Source: Pulveribacter suum (GTDB lineage: Bacteria > Pseudomonadota > Gammaproteobacteria > Burkholderiales > Burkholderiaceae_C). Taken from it: a stretch of 64,000 nt of DNA. Both the position numbers and the translations under genes were made by a program. The stretch's first letter is position 1; the number at the start of each line of letters is the position of its first letter. Below are positions 26,935 to 35,291 of the stretch, piece by piece. Where the stretch lies: positions 764,501 through 828,500 of the forward strand of contig NZ_CP027792.1 in assembly GCF_003013695.1 (NCBI RefSeq), written 5' to 3'. The notes beneath the pieces are model-generated. The model did no database searches. It was not told the origin of the DNA and worked only from the letters and a program-made list of their open reading frames with translations.

Positions 26935-27647
26935 CAGAACGGCGTGACGCTGTTGAAGGCGCGCGCCAGCCAGCCCACGGCCTGGGCCTCGGCCTGCTCG
27001 CCCAGGCCGCGCGAGACCACCCGCACGTTGGCCACATAGCGCGAGTCGATCACGCTGCCGGCGTGGCCGCCGGCGCCGCGGCGCAGGTTGCGCGGGTCCA
27101 CGATGCCGGAAAAGCGCAGCACGTCCACGCTGCGGTTCACACCGACCTGCTTTTCCCCGGTGATGACCAGGTGGCCGTTGGCCAGCACCTCGGTCACGAC
27201 GGCGGTGATGGCGCTCCTGAACTCGTTGTTGCTGGCGGTGTCGCCCTTGCCGGCGAAGTTGCTGCCATATTCGGCACCGATCTTCGAGTGGTCGGCGATC
27301 TTGCCCACCAGCTTGGAGGGCAGCAGCGGCAACCCGGTGATGCCGCCTTCGGCGCCGGACTTGCGGTCCACGCTGGACTTGCTGCCCTGCTTGGCGTCGA
27401 TCTTCTCCAGGATCTCGATGGTCACCAGGTCGCCCACGTAGCGCGCGCGCGGGTCTTCAAAGCCGGGGCGGTAGCTGGCGGCGTGGAACAGGCTGCCCGA
27501 GGCCGGGCCCTGGGCCACGGGCGGCGGGGGCATCTGCGGCAGCTGCGTGGGCAGCACATCGACGGGCGGGGGCGGGTTGACGCTGGCGCAGCCGGTGGCC
27601 AGCGCGGCGAAGGCGGCGCAGCCGATGAGGCGCAAAAAGGCATTCAT
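26934..27647 (-). CDS. flgH: Flagellar basal body L-ring protein
   Basis: Outer-membrane lipoprotein forming the L-ring around the rod. 237 residues from ATG 27647, which has GAGGA nine bases upstream; an upstream GTG (27662) was rejected. The lipobox LATGC gives lipidated Cys20. Family segments include GSLFHAASY, RARYVGDLVTIEI, NNEFRSAITAVVTEVL, NGHLVITGEKQVGVN and SGIVDPRNL. It follows flgG by 11 bp. The usual partner flgI (P-ring) does not follow; the next gene, overlapping by one base, is an unrecognised secreted protein. Confidence 0.95.
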   Translation of the reverse strand: MNAFLRLIGCAAFAALATGCASVNPPPPVDVLPTQLPQMPPPPVAQGPASGSLFHAASYRPGFEDPRARYVGDLVTIEILEKIDAKQGSKSSVDRKSGAEGGITGLPLLPSKLVGKIADHSKIGAEYGSNFAGKGDTASNNEFRSAITAVVTEVLANGHLVITGEKQVGVNRSVDVLRFSGIVDPRNLRRGAGGHAGSVIDSRYVANVRVVSRGLGEQAEAQAVGWLARAFNSVTPF

Positions 27648-27658
27648 GGTGGCGGTCC

Positions 27659-28441
27659 TCACAGCTGCGACAGCTTGGCCAGCATCTGGTCGCTGGTCTG
27701 GATGGCCTTGGAGTTCATCTCGTAGGCGCGCTGGGTCTGGATCATGTTGACCAGCTCCTCGACCACGTTGACGTTGGAGTTCTCCAAAAAGCCCTGCTTG
27801 ATGATGCCCAGCCCGTTGGTGCCGGGCTCGGCCTGCTGCGGCGCGCCGGAGGCGGCCGATTCCCGGTACAGGTTCTGCCCCGCCGGCTCCAGGCCGGCGG
27901 AGTTGACGAAGCTGGACATGGCCAGCTGGCCCACCTGCTGCAGCGTGGGGTTGCCGGCCACGGTCACGCTGACCAGGCCGGTCTCGCTGATGCTGATGCT
28001 CTTGGCGTCCGCCGGCACGGTGACGCCGGGGGCGATCGGCAGGCCGGTGGAGGTGACCAGGCGGCCCTGCGAATCGAGCTTGAAGGAGCCGTCGCGCGTG
28101 TAGCCGGTGGTGCCGTCGGGCAGCTGCACCTCAAAGAAGCCGTTGCCGTCGATGGCCACGTCCAGGCTGTTGCCCGACTGCTGCAGGCTGCCCTGGGTGA
28201 AGTTGCGGCTGGTGGCCACCACGTTCACGCCCAGGCCCAGGTGCATGCCGGTGGGCAGCTGGTTTTCCTCGGTGGTCTGGGCGCCCACCTGGCGCAGGTT
28301 CTGGTAGATCAGGTCCTGGAAGACGGCGCTGTTGCGCTTGTAGCCGGTGGTGGAGACGTTGGACAGGTTGTGCGAGATCACGTCCAGCTGGGTCTGCTGG
28401 GCGGTCATGCCGGTCTTGGCGATCCACAGTGAATTCATCAT
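27659..28441 (-). CDS. flgG: Flagellar distal rod protein
   Basis: Forms the distal rod between the proximal rod and hook. The 260-residue length is exactly that of the family. The N-terminal rod signature LDVISHNLSNVSTTGYKRN, the FTQGSLQQSGNSLDVAIDGNG segment and the C-terminal SNVNVVEELVNMIQTQRAYE helix are all present. ATG 28441 has GAAGGA upstream; a second ATG follows directly. It lies 18 bp after flgF in the flgBCDEFGH operon. Confidence 0.96.
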   Translation of the reverse strand: MMNSLWIAKTGMTAQQTQLDVISHNLSNVSTTGYKRNSAVFQDLIYQNLRQVGAQTTEENQLPTGMHLGLGVNVVATSRNFTQGSLQQSGNSLDVAIDGNGFFEVQLPDGTTGYTRDGSFKLDSQGRLVTSTGLPIAPGVTVPADAKSISISETGLVSVTVAGNPTLQQVGQLAMSSFVNSAGLEPAGQNLYRESAASGAPQQAEPGTNGLGIIKQGFLENSNVNVVEELVNMIQTQRAYEMNSKAIQTSDQMLAKLSQL

Positions 28442-28459
28442 GGCGGTATTCCTTCGGGG

Positions 28460-29200
28460 TTAGCCGTTGAGGCTGAGCAGCTGGCCGGCGCTCTTGTCGT
28501 CGCTCTCGGCGGTGGACAGCAGGCGCATCTGCTGCTCGAACTGGCGGGAGGCGGCGATCATTCCGACCATGCACTCCACCGCGTTCACGTTGGAGCCCTC
28601 CAGCACGCCGGCGTTGAGCCGGGCGTTGGGGTCGGCTGCCATGGGCTCGCCGCTGGCGGTGCGAAACAGGCCGTCGTCGCCGCGCTGGAGCGGGTCCTCG
28701 GCGCCGGGCGTGGCAAGCTTCAGGCGCCCCACAGCCTGCGGCGGCTGGCCGGCCACGCGGGCGCTCACCGTGCCGTCCGCGCCCAGCACTACTTCGGCGC
28801 CCTGCGGGATGTCGAGGGGCGCGCCGCCGTCGGACAGCACGGCCAGGCCGGTGCTGGTCACCAGCTGGCCGGCGTTGGTCACCTGAAACGACCCGGCGCG
28901 GGTGTAGCTCTCGGTGCCGTCCAGGCCCTGCACGGCAAACCAGGCGTTGCCATTCGCCATGGCGTCCAGCGGCCGGCCGGTGGTCTGCGCCGGGCCCGGC
29001 GTGTCCACGTGGCCCGAAGTGGCCTCCAGCGCGAACACGCGGGTGGTGGCGCCGCTGCCCTGCAGCGGCACCGAGCGGAAGTTGGACATCTCGGCCCGAA
29101 AGCCGGTGGTGGAGGCGTTGGCCAGGTTGTTGGCCAGCACCGCCTGGCGCTGCGCGGCGGCGCTGGCGCCGGTCATGGAGGTGTAGATGATGCGGTCCAT
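28460..29200 (-). CDS. flgF: Flagellar proximal rod protein FlgF
   Basis: Proximal rod component, 246 residues. The N-terminus MDRIIYTSMTGASAAAQRQ followed by NNLANASTTGFRAEM is characteristic of FlgF, and the C-terminus carries the SNVNAVECMVGMI rod helix. The 173-bp gap from flgE is much larger than other gaps in this operon and is mostly filled by a family B repeat. A ribosome site (AAAGGAAAG) precedes the ATG. Confidence 0.95.
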   Translation of the reverse strand: MDRIIYTSMTGASAAAQRQAVLANNLANASTTGFRAEMSNFRSVPLQGSGATTRVFALEATSGHVDTPGPAQTTGRPLDAMANGNAWFAVQGLDGTESYTRAGSFQVTNAGQLVTSTGLAVLSDGGAPLDIPQGAEVVLGADGTVSARVAGQPPQAVGRLKLATPGAEDPLQRGDDGLFRTASGEPMAADPNARLNAGVLEGSNVNAVECMVGMIAASRQFEQQMRLLSTAESDDKSAGQLLSLNG

Positions 29201-29269
29201 GGCGGGGCTTTCCTTTTAGTGAGCTGCCGTGCTGCGCGCTGCCCGCGGCATTTGAAGCTGGCGCGACCG

Positions 29270-29373
29270 AAGCGCGGGCCGCCGCGCAAGGGCCGCCCCG
29301 CCGCGCTGGCGGCGTCCCCCTTGCCGCGCGCAGCGCGAGAGAAGGGGGGAAGCTGCGCAGCCGCTCAGGGGGG
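29270..29373 (-). repeat. Family B intra-operon repeat, copy B2
   Basis: Starts directly after the flgE stop codon on the minus strand: TGACCCCCCTGAGCGGCTGC, then GCAGCTTCCCCCC, CTCGCGCTGCGCG, GACGCCGCCAGCGCGGCGGG and GCCCTTGCGCGGCGGCCCGC. It fills the flgE-flgF gap. Confidence 0.85.
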
Positions 29374-30960
29374 TCATCTCAGATTCACCAGGGTCGAGAG
29401 CACCTGGTCCTGGGTCTTGATGGTCTGGGCGTTGGCCTGGTAGGCGCGCTGGGCGGTCATCATGTTCACCAGCTCGGCCGTCAGGTCCACGTTGGAGTCC
29501 TCCAGCGCGCCGGCGCGCAGCGCGCCGAAGTTGCCTTCCGTGGGAGAGCCGAAGGTGGGCTGGCCCGACTCGAAGGTCTCCACCCACGCATTGCCGCCCA
29601 CGGCCGCCAGGCCCTGGGTGTTGCGAAAGCTCGCCAGGGTGACCTGGCCCTCGGCGCGCGTCACGCCGTTGGAGTAGCGCGTCATGACCATGCCGTTGTC
29701 GGCGATGTTGATGCCGGTGAGCTCGCCGGAGGTGTAGCCGTCCTGGGTCAACTCCGAGACGGCGAATTTGGTGCCGAACTGGGTGACCTGGTTCAGGTCC
29801 AGCGTGACCGGGAAGGCCGAGGGCGCCGGGTTGCTGCCCGGGGCGTTGGGGCTGTTGGGATTGGCCGGGTGGGGGTTGACCATCAGGGCCAGCTCGAACG
29901 ACTGCTTGCCCGCGGCCGGTGCCGTGTTGAGCGTGGCCGGGTTCAAGGTGCCATTGGCCGCGGGGGTGCCCGTGCCGTAGTTCATCAGGTCGCTCTTGAG
30001 GCGTGCCGACGTGATGTTGCCGTTGGCGTCCTTGGTGAAGTCCCAGGCGTCCGCAGAGGTGGCAAAGGTGAGCGTGGCCTCGCGGATGGCGTTCACGCCC
30101 TGGGCGTCGGGGCCGTAGAAACGGTAGGTGAACTCGGTGGGGAAGTCGTCTTCTTCAGTCTTGGCGGGGTCGCCGTTGATCACGGAACTGGCCACCGGCT
30201 CCAGCGTCGCAGCGATGGCACCGTTCTTGTCGGCGATCAGCCGCCCGGTAACGGCCGGGACGGTGGTGGGCGAGGTGGTCAGGTCGTCCAGCTGGTTGTA
30301 GATGTCCCAGGTGTTGGCACCGTTTTTCTCGAAATAGAAGCTCAGCGGCGTCGCCACGCCCTGGCTGTCATAGACGTTGAGCGAGGTGCCGTAGGTCGAG
30401 CGCGGCGTGGCCGCCACGGGCGGGTTGGCGCCCGGGTTGCCCTTGGCGTCGGCCGTGCGCGCGTCGAGGTTGAAGGCGGTCTTGATGGACGAGGTCTGCT
30501 TGGCCGGGATGGGGCCGGTGGTGGCGAACTTCAGCGGCGTGGCCGTGCTGGAGGTGCGCAGCCCGGTGGCAGGATCGATCGGGTAGCCCATCACGTGCGC
30601 GCCGCTGTTGGTAACCACGTTGCCCATGCTGTCGAGCTTGAACGAGCCATCGCGCGTATAGCCGCGCGAACCGTCGGGCATCTGCAGGGTGAAGAAGCCG
30701 TTGCCGTTGATGGCCACGTCCAGGCTGTTGCCCGTCACCGTGAGGTTGCCCTGGTTGAACTGCTGGGCGATGGCGCCCACTTCGACGCCGATGCCCGAAT
30801 TCTTGCCGCCGGCCGTGCCGATGGCCGAGGCCACCATGGCGGCGAATTCGGTGCGCGAAGACTTGAAGCCGGTGGTGTTGGAGTTGGCGATGTTGTGGCC
30901 GATGACGTCAAGGTTCTTGGCCGAAGCGTTCAGGCCCGACAGGCCTTGCTGGAAACCCAT
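29374..30960 (-). CDS. flgE: Flagellar hook protein
   Basis: Builds the hook, the universal joint between rod and filament. 528 residues; longer than E. coli FlgE (402), within the range of betaproteobacterial hooks with an enlarged outer domain. The N-terminus (FQQGLSGLNASAKNLDVIG, NIANSNTTGFKSSR) and C-terminus (EDSNVDLTAELVNMMTAQRA) are the conserved rod/hook parts, and TVTGNSLDVAINGNGFF and GYTRDGSF are clear. The variable centre (about 170-400) is rich in Thr, Pro and Ala. It lies 43 bp after flgD. Confidence 0.95.
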   Translation of the reverse strand: MGFQQGLSGLNASAKNLDVIGHNIANSNTTGFKSSRTEFAAMVASAIGTAGGKNSGIGVEVGAIAQQFNQGNLTVTGNSLDVAINGNGFFTLQMPDGSRGYTRDGSFKLDSMGNVVTNSGAHVMGYPIDPATGLRTSSTATPLKFATTGPIPAKQTSSIKTAFNLDARTADAKGNPGANPPVAATPRSTYGTSLNVYDSQGVATPLSFYFEKNGANTWDIYNQLDDLTTSPTTVPAVTGRLIADKNGAIAATLEPVASSVINGDPAKTEEDDFPTEFTYRFYGPDAQGVNAIREATLTFATSADAWDFTKDANGNITSARLKSDLMNYGTGTPAANGTLNPATLNTAPAAGKQSFELALMVNPHPANPNSPNAPGSNPAPSAFPVTLDLNQVTQFGTKFAVSELTQDGYTSGELTGINIADNGMVMTRYSNGVTRAEGQVTLASFRNTQGLAAVGGNAWVETFESGQPTFGSPTEGNFGALRAGALEDSNVDLTAELVNMMTAQRAYQANAQTIKTQDQVLSTLVNLR

Positions 30961-31003
30961 GGTGTGCTCCTGGTGTGCGTGTGTGGGAGGGGGAGGGGCG
31001 GCG

Positions 31004-31657
31004 TCAGAGCACGCCGTGGATGTTGGCGTAGCCGACGGTCTCGCCGTTGGCCAGGGTCAGCGTCAGCGCGCCGCTGCTGGAGCCCGTGGCCACCACCTGT
31101 GATTGCATGAGGGCCATGGAGGGCACGGCGCCTTCCTTGGTGCTGGCCGTGACGCGAAAGCGCAGGTCGGCTTGGTTGCCGCTGTACTTGCTGGCGTCCC
31201 ACTCGAAGTCGTGGCGGCCCTTGTCCTGCGCGCCCATCTCGATGGTGTCCACCACCACGCCGCCGGGGGTGACGACTTCCACCTTGACGTCGGTGGCGGC
31301 GCCGCCCAGCACGAAGGCGCCCTTGCCCTCGCCCTTGTCGCTGACGGCCAGCCGGTCGCCTTCGGTCAGCACCGAGCGGCCGATCATGGTGATGCCCTGC
31401 AGCTGCTGCATGGTGGAGAACTGCTCGGCCATGGTCTGCATGGTCAGGTTCAGCGTCTGCAGGCCCGTGACGGTGTTGATCTGCGCCATCTGCGTGGTCA
31501 TCTGGGCGTTGTCCAGGGGGTTCATCGGGTCCTGGTTGTTCAGCTGCGCGACCAGCAGCTTCAGGAACCGGTCCTGCATGGCGGCCGGGTCGTTGGCAGC
31601 ATTGGCCGAGGCGCCGGTGTTGACGGTGGGCGCGGAGCCGACGGGATTGAGGATCAT
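31004..31657 (-). CDS. flgD: Flagellar hook capping/assembly protein
   Basis: Scaffold that caps the growing hook and is later discarded. 217 residues, typical. The conserved N-terminal segment FLKLLVAQLNNQDPMNPLDN and QMAQINTVTGLQTLN are present, followed by the Tudor/FnIII-type C-terminal half with DFEWDASKYSGNQ. It lies 14 bp after flgC. Confidence 0.95.
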   Translation of the reverse strand: MILNPVGSAPTVNTGASANAANDPAAMQDRFLKLLVAQLNNQDPMNPLDNAQMTTQMAQINTVTGLQTLNLTMQTMAEQFSTMQQLQGITMIGRSVLTEGDRLAVSDKGEGKGAFVLGGAATDVKVEVVTPGGVVVDTIEMGAQDKGRHDFEWDASKYSGNQADLRFRVTASTKEGAVPSMALMQSQVVATGSSSGALTLTLANGETVGYANIHGVL

Positions 31658-31671
31658 GGAAAGTGGCCCGG

Positions 31672-32076
31672 TTATTGACCCATCTGCAGGGTCTTGAGCA
31701 GCAGCGTCTTGGCCGTGTTCATGACCTCGACGTTGTTTTGGTAGGAGCGCGAGGCGGAGATCATGTTGACCATCTCCTCCACCGCGTTCACGTTGGAATG
31801 CGTCACGTAGCCCTCACCATCGGCCAGCGGGTTGGCCGGGTCGTGCACGCGGCGCCCGGGCGTGTCGCTTTCCTGGATGGAGGCCACCCGCACGCCGGCC
31901 GCGGCCTCGCCGCCCATGGGAGCGGTCTGAAAGACCACCTGGCGCGCCTTGTAGGCCTGGCCGTCGGGGCCGGCCACGGCGTCCACGTTGGCCAGGTTGC
32001 TGGCCACCACGTTCAGGCGCTGCGACTGGGCGCTGATGGCGCTGCCCGAGACGTTGAAGATGGAAAACATCGACAT
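31672..32076 (-). CDS. flgC: Flagellar proximal rod protein FlgC
   Basis: Rod component, 134 residues as usual. The N-terminus MFSIFNVSGSAISAQSQRLN with VVASNLANVDA and the C-terminus SNVNAVEEMVNMISASRSYQ define the family. It follows flgB by 16 bp. ATG 32076 has a GAGAGGTTGAAC context. Confidence 0.96.
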   Translation of the reverse strand: MSMFSIFNVSGSAISAQSQRLNVVASNLANVDAVAGPDGQAYKARQVVFQTAPMGGEAAAGVRVASIQESDTPGRRVHDPANPLADGEGYVTHSNVNAVEEMVNMISASRSYQNNVEVMNTAKTLLLKTLQMGQ

Positions 32077-32092
32077 GGGTGTTCAACCTCTC

Positions 32093-32518
32093 TTATTGGC
32101 CCTGGATGGCGCTGAGCATGGTCTTGGCATGGCCGTTGATGAAGCGCAGCGTGGCCTCGTAGCGCACGGCGTTGTCCACGAAAGAGGCGCGTTCGCGGTC
32201 CATGTCCACGCTGTTGTTGTCCAGGCTGGGCTGCGACTGCAGGGCGTAGCCCAGCGTGCTGGCCTGGCTGCCCAGCGCGCCCACGGCCGGCAAGGGGATG
32301 TGGCGCGCATCGCTGGTGCTGTGGCCGCGCAGGGGGCTGTCCGCGCCCGCCTGCTGCTCGGCCACCGAGCGCATGGCGTCGGCGAACTTGAAGTCGCGCG
32401 CCACGTAGCCGGGCGTGTCGGCATTGGCGATGTTGCTCGCAATGGTGCGCTGGCGCTCCGAGCGCAGCAGCAGCGCATTGCCGTGCAGGTCCACTTGGCG
32501 GGTCAGCTTGTCGAGCAT
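32093..32518 (-). CDS. flgB: Flagellar proximal rod protein FlgB
   Basis: First gene of the rod/hook operon; 141 residues. LLLRSERQRTIASNIANADT and PGYVARDFKF are the FlgB signature, and NNSVDMDRERASFVDNAVRY is the typical C-terminal stretch. ATG 32518 was chosen because the family begins here; a longer frame to 32914 is antisense to flgA. It is divergent from flgA, with a 231-bp shared upstream region where I see no convincing sigma-28 site. Confidence 0.95.
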   Translation of the reverse strand: MLDKLTRQVDLHGNALLLRSERQRTIASNIANADTPGYVARDFKFADAMRSVAEQQAGADSPLRGHSTSDARHIPLPAVGALGSQASTLGYALQSQPSLDNNSVDMDRERASFVDNAVRYEATLRFINGHAKTMLSAIQGQ

Positions 32519-32749
32519 GGGGCAGGTTGCGGTCCGGTGAAATCGAAGGGGCCGCCAGGGCCGCAAAAAGGCGCCTTGGGGCGTGGCCCGATTATGGAAA
32601 TTGCCCCTGATTCCTAAAGCGCGAAGAACGCAGCGTTTGGCCCGCTGTTCGCCGCTTTCGCGCGCCGCACCGGGCCTACAGTGCCAGTCGTGAAAAAGAC
32701 TTGCCGCCGGCCGCCCGCACTGCAGCCGGCCGGCGTTTGGAGCCCCGCC

Positions 32750-33499
32750 ATGCCTTCTCTTGCGTCCATCCGTTCCTTCCGCCCCGCGCTGCTGGCGCTG
32801 GCGCTGGCCTGCGCCGGTGCGGCCTGGTCCCAGCAGCCGCCGCAGCCACAGCAACTTGCTGCGGGCGAAGACCTGGGCGCACTGTCGCAGCGCTGGGTGG
32901 ACGAGGCGCTGCACCAGGTGCAGGCCGGCGGCGCGCTGCCGCTGCGCATGGAGGTGGAGGTGGGCGCGCTGGACTCGCGCCTGCGCCTGGCGCCGTGTGA
33001 GCGGGTCGAGCCCTATCTGCCCACCGGCGCGCGCCTGTGGGGCCGCACCCGGCTGGGCCTGCGCTGCGTGCAGGGGGCCACGCGCTGGAACGTGTTCCTG
33101 CCCCTCACCGTGAAGGCCTATGGCCCGGCCTGGGTGCTGGCCGGCAGCGTGGCCGCCGGGGCGACATTGAGCGAACAGGACGCGGTGCCGGCCGAGGTGG
33201 ACTGGGCTGCCGAGCCGGCCGCCGTGCTGGCCAATCCCGAGGCCTGGGTGGGCCAGACCGCCGCCCGCACGCTCAGCCCCGGCCAGCCGCTGCGACAGGG
33301 CATGGTGCGCGCGCCCGAATTGTTCAAGGCCGGCACGCCGGTGCGGGTGGTGGTGCAGGGCCCCGGTTACGCCGTGACCTCGTCCGGCCAGGCCATGACG
33401 GCGGGCGCGGCGGGGCAGAATGTCCGCATCCGCATGGCCAATGGCAAGGTGATCGGCGGCATTGTGTCTGACGATGGGACGGTGCAGGCCACGATGTAG
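32750..33499 (+). CDS. flgA: Flagellar P-ring assembly chaperone
   Basis: Periplasmic chaperone for FlgI. 249 residues with a signal peptide (about 1-27, ending AAWSQQ). The SAF-type C-terminal part is clear: VWVLAGSVAAGATLSEQDAV-like segment, GQTAARTLSPGQPLRQGMVR, VRVVVQGPGYAVTSSGQAM and NVRIRMANGKVIGGIV. Start ATG 32750 directly precedes the signal peptide. Its presence implies that flgI exists somewhere in the genome although it is not in this window. Followed by flgM from its own sigma-28-like promoter. Confidence 0.94.
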   Translation: MPSLASIRSFRPALLALALACAGAAWSQQPPQPQQLAAGEDLGALSQRWVDEALHQVQAGGALPLRMEVEVGALDSRLRLAPCERVEPYLPTGARLWGRTRLGLRCVQGATRWNVFLPLTVKAYGPAWVLAGSVAAGATLSEQDAVPAEVDWAAEPAAVLANPEAWVGQTAARTLSPGQPLRQGMVRAPELFKAGTPVRVVVQGPGYAVTSSGQAMTAGAAGQNVRIRMANGKVIGGIVSDDGTVQATM

Positions 33500-33520
33500 G
33501 CCTTTTTTGCCCGGTTGCCC

Positions 33521-33547
33521 TAAAGTTCATCCTCCACGGGTCGATGA
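33521..33547 (+). promoter_or_regulatory. Sigma-28 (FliA) promoter for flgM
   Basis: TAAAGTTC, an 11-base spacer, then GTCGATGA: seven of eight -35 positions and six of eight -10 positions of the enterobacterial FliA consensus with exact spacing. It lies 41 bp before the flgM ATG, as expected for a late gene. Confidence 0.8.
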
Positions 33548-33587
33548 ATAGGCCACTGGCCCCATCTGAGGGGTGGTGGAGAGTGCG

Positions 33588-33923
33588 ATGAAAATTACTG
33601 GCAACAACCCGGAACTACCCAACGCCCGCTCGGCGCAGGCCGTGGCTGCTCGCCAGCAGGGCAAGGCCGCTGCGCCCGCGCCCGCCGCCGAGGCAGCCAC
33701 GCAGGGGGCCCAGCGCGCGGCTGCCGGCGCCGGCGTGCCGCTCACGCTGTCGAGCAACGTGCGGGCGGTGGAGCCCGGCCGCCAGGCGGCTGACTTTGAC
33801 GCCGCCAAGGTCAAGGCCGTGAAAGCGGCCATCGAGAACGGCACCTTCCGCGTCGATGCCGAGGCCGTGGCCGACAAGCTGCTGGCCAACGCCTTCGAGA
33901 CCCTGTCGCGCAGCCAGGGCTGA
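33588..33923 (+). CDS. flgM: Anti-sigma-28 factor
   Basis: Binds and holds FliA until the hook is complete and FlgM is exported. 111 residues. The N-terminus MKITGNNPELPN is typical; the C-terminal half (FDAAKVKAVKAAIENGTFRVDAEAVADKLLANAF broken by short gaps in the family) is the FliA-binding domain. Start ATG 33588 chosen over an upstream GTG at 33573. The middle (30-55) is Ala-rich, fitting an unfolded exported protein. A sigma-28-like promoter precedes it, giving the usual feedback loop. Confidence 0.94.
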   Translation: MKITGNNPELPNARSAQAVAARQQGKAAAPAPAAEAATQGAQRAAAGAGVPLTLSSNVRAVEPGRQAADFDAAKVKAVKAAIENGTFRVDAEAVADKLLANAFETLSRSQG

Positions 33924-33937
33924 CCCTACACTTGCGC

Positions 33938-34273
33938 ATGGCCGCGCAAGACCCTCTCTCCCCCATCGAAGCGCAGCTGCAGCAATTGCAGGCTGCGCTT
34001 TTGTCGTCCGACCCCCTGACGCTGGAGCAGGGCGCCCACGCCCTGCGCGAGGCCGCCGCCGCGCTGGTGCAGGCCCGCGCCCAGCCGCTGGACGAGCCTG
34101 CGCAGCAGCGCCTGCGCACCGTCGCCCGCGAGCTGTCCCAGCTGCGCGAACAACTGGCCCGCGTGCTGGCCCTGTCCGAGCGCCAGGCCGCCTCGCTGCT
34201 GCCGCCCGTGGACGCTGTCACCTACGGCCCCGCGTCCGCCACGCCCGCGCGCATCTACCGCGCTCCCGGTTGA
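33938..34273 (+). CDS. flgN: FlgN-type flagellar export chaperone
   Basis: A 111-residue helical protein immediately after flgM, 14 bp downstream, in the position of flgN. It is almost entirely alpha-helical with heptad-like Leu/Gln runs (IEAQLQQLQAALLSSD and ELSQLREQLARVLALSERQA). Sequence similarity to enterobacterial FlgN is low, so position and predicted fold carry the call. FlgN normally chaperones FlgK and FlgL, which are not encoded in this window. ATG 33938 preferred to an in-frame TTG at 33932. Confidence 0.75.
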   Translation: MAAQDPLSPIEAQLQQLQAALLSSDPLTLEQGAHALREAAAALVQARAQPLDEPAQQRLRTVARELSQLREQLARVLALSERQAASLLPPVDAVTYGPASATPARIYRAPG

Positions 34274-34345
34274 TTATTTGCTATTGAATTGAGAGCTGCT
34301 GCCGCTTGCCCAGCAAGCGCCAGAGCCCGATTTGGCATAAAAAAA
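34272..34345 (+). repeat. Family A palindromic repeat between flgN and fliA
   Basis: Begins on the flgN stop codon. TTGCTATTGAATTGAGAGCT, then GCCGCTTGCCCAGCAAGCGC, then GAGCCCGATTTGGCAT. The GCTTG/CAAGC arms can form a hairpin between the convergent genes flgN and fliA. The rest of the gap, to 34566, shows no gene. Confidence 0.8.
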
Positions 34346-34519
34346 GGCGCCGCCTGAAAACGAGCGCCCACCCAGACCAGCAGACGCCGTGGATCCGGCT
34401 TGGCCGGTCCAGGGGCGTCGTCCCCCTTTCCCGAATGGCGCAGCCGTTCGAGACAAAAGGCTGAGGGCCGCGGCTCCAAGCCTGCCTGCGCAGACTTGGA
34501 CGTGCCCGAAGAGCTGCCG

Positions 34520-34566
34520 CCTCTGGCGGCTGCACCGAGCGGCAAAGCCGCGCAGGGGTTGTTCCT
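34520..34566 (-). repeat. Short family B-like element after the fliA stop
   Basis: Right after the fliA stop on the minus strand: AGGAACAACCCCTGCGCGGC then TTTGCCGCTCGGTGC. It resembles the opening block of family B; downstream blocks are not recognisable. Confidence 0.4.
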
Positions 34567-35283
34567 CTAGTGCTCGCGCATCTTGGTGCGCAGGCGCGCG
34601 ATCGCCTGGCTGTGCAGCTGGCACACGCGCGATTCGGTCACGCCCAGCACGGCGGCGATTTCCTTGAGGTTCATGTCCTGCTCGTAGTACATGCCCATGA
34701 TGTACTGCTCGCGTTCGGGCAGCACCTTGATGGCAGCCACCAGCGAGGCGCGCAGGCGCTGGTCGCGCAGCACGGCCATGGGGTCGGCGTCCGCGTCGGC
34801 CACGTGGCGGTCCAGAAAGCCTTCCTCGTCGTCGTCGCCGTGGTGCATATCCTCCAGGTACACCAGCTGCGTGCCGCGCACCTTGCCCAGCAGGCTCTGG
34901 TAGTCGGGCAGGCTCATGCCCAGCTCCTGGGCGATCTCGGATTCCAGCGGGATGCGGCCCAGGCGCTGCTCGGCGCGGCGCAGGGCCTGCTCGATCTCCT
35001 TTTGGCTCTTGCGCGAACTGCGGCTCATCCAGTCGCCGCCGCGCAGCTCGTCCAGCATGGCGCCGCGGATGCGCTGGCTGGCAAAGGTCTCGAACTGCAC
35101 GCCCTGGGTGACCTCGTAGCGCGACAGCGCGTCGGTCAGACCGATCATGCCGACCTGGATCAGGTCGTCCAGCTCCACGTTGGGCGGGAGCTTGGCGATC
35201 ATGTGATGGGCGATGCGGCGCACCAGCGGCAGGTGCTGGCGCAGCAGTGCATCGCGGTCGAGCTGGCCTTTCGCGGTGTACAT
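34567..35283 (-). CDS. fliA: RNA polymerase sigma-28 factor for flagellar genes
   Basis: Sigma factor for late flagellar and chemotaxis genes. 238 residues, like E. coli FliA (239). Region 2 is clear (AHHMIAKLPPNVELDDLIQ, FETFASQRIRGAMLDELR), followed by region 3 and the region 4 helix-turn-helix (KEIAAVLGVTESRVCQLHSQ). ATG 35283 starts MYTAKGQLDRD. It is the last gene of flhB-flhA-flhF-flhG-like-fliA, 8 bp after the preceding stop; since flhB has a sigma-28-like promoter, FliA likely raises its own expression. Confidence 0.97.
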   Translation of the reverse strand: MYTAKGQLDRDALLRQHLPLVRRIAHHMIAKLPPNVELDDLIQVGMIGLTDALSRYEVTQGVQFETFASQRIRGAMLDELRGGDWMSRSSRKSQKEIEQALRRAEQRLGRIPLESEIAQELGMSLPDYQSLLGKVRGTQLVYLEDMHHGDDDEEGFLDRHVADADADPMAVLRDQRLRASLVAAIKVLPEREQYIMGMYYEQDMNLKEIAAVLGVTESRVCQLHSQAIARLRTKMREH

Positions 35284-35291
35284 GGTGGCGT

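Noticed and set aside
32519-32749. Sigma-28 or sigma-54 promoter between flgB and flgA
   Set aside because: TAAAG and CCCGATTA strings occur, but not with correct spacing or orientation, so no site is claimed.
34346-34519. Possible further copy of repeat family B between flgN and fliA
   Set aside because: Only the last ~45 bp near the fliA stop resemble the opening block; the rest has small hairpins but no block order matching the full copies.
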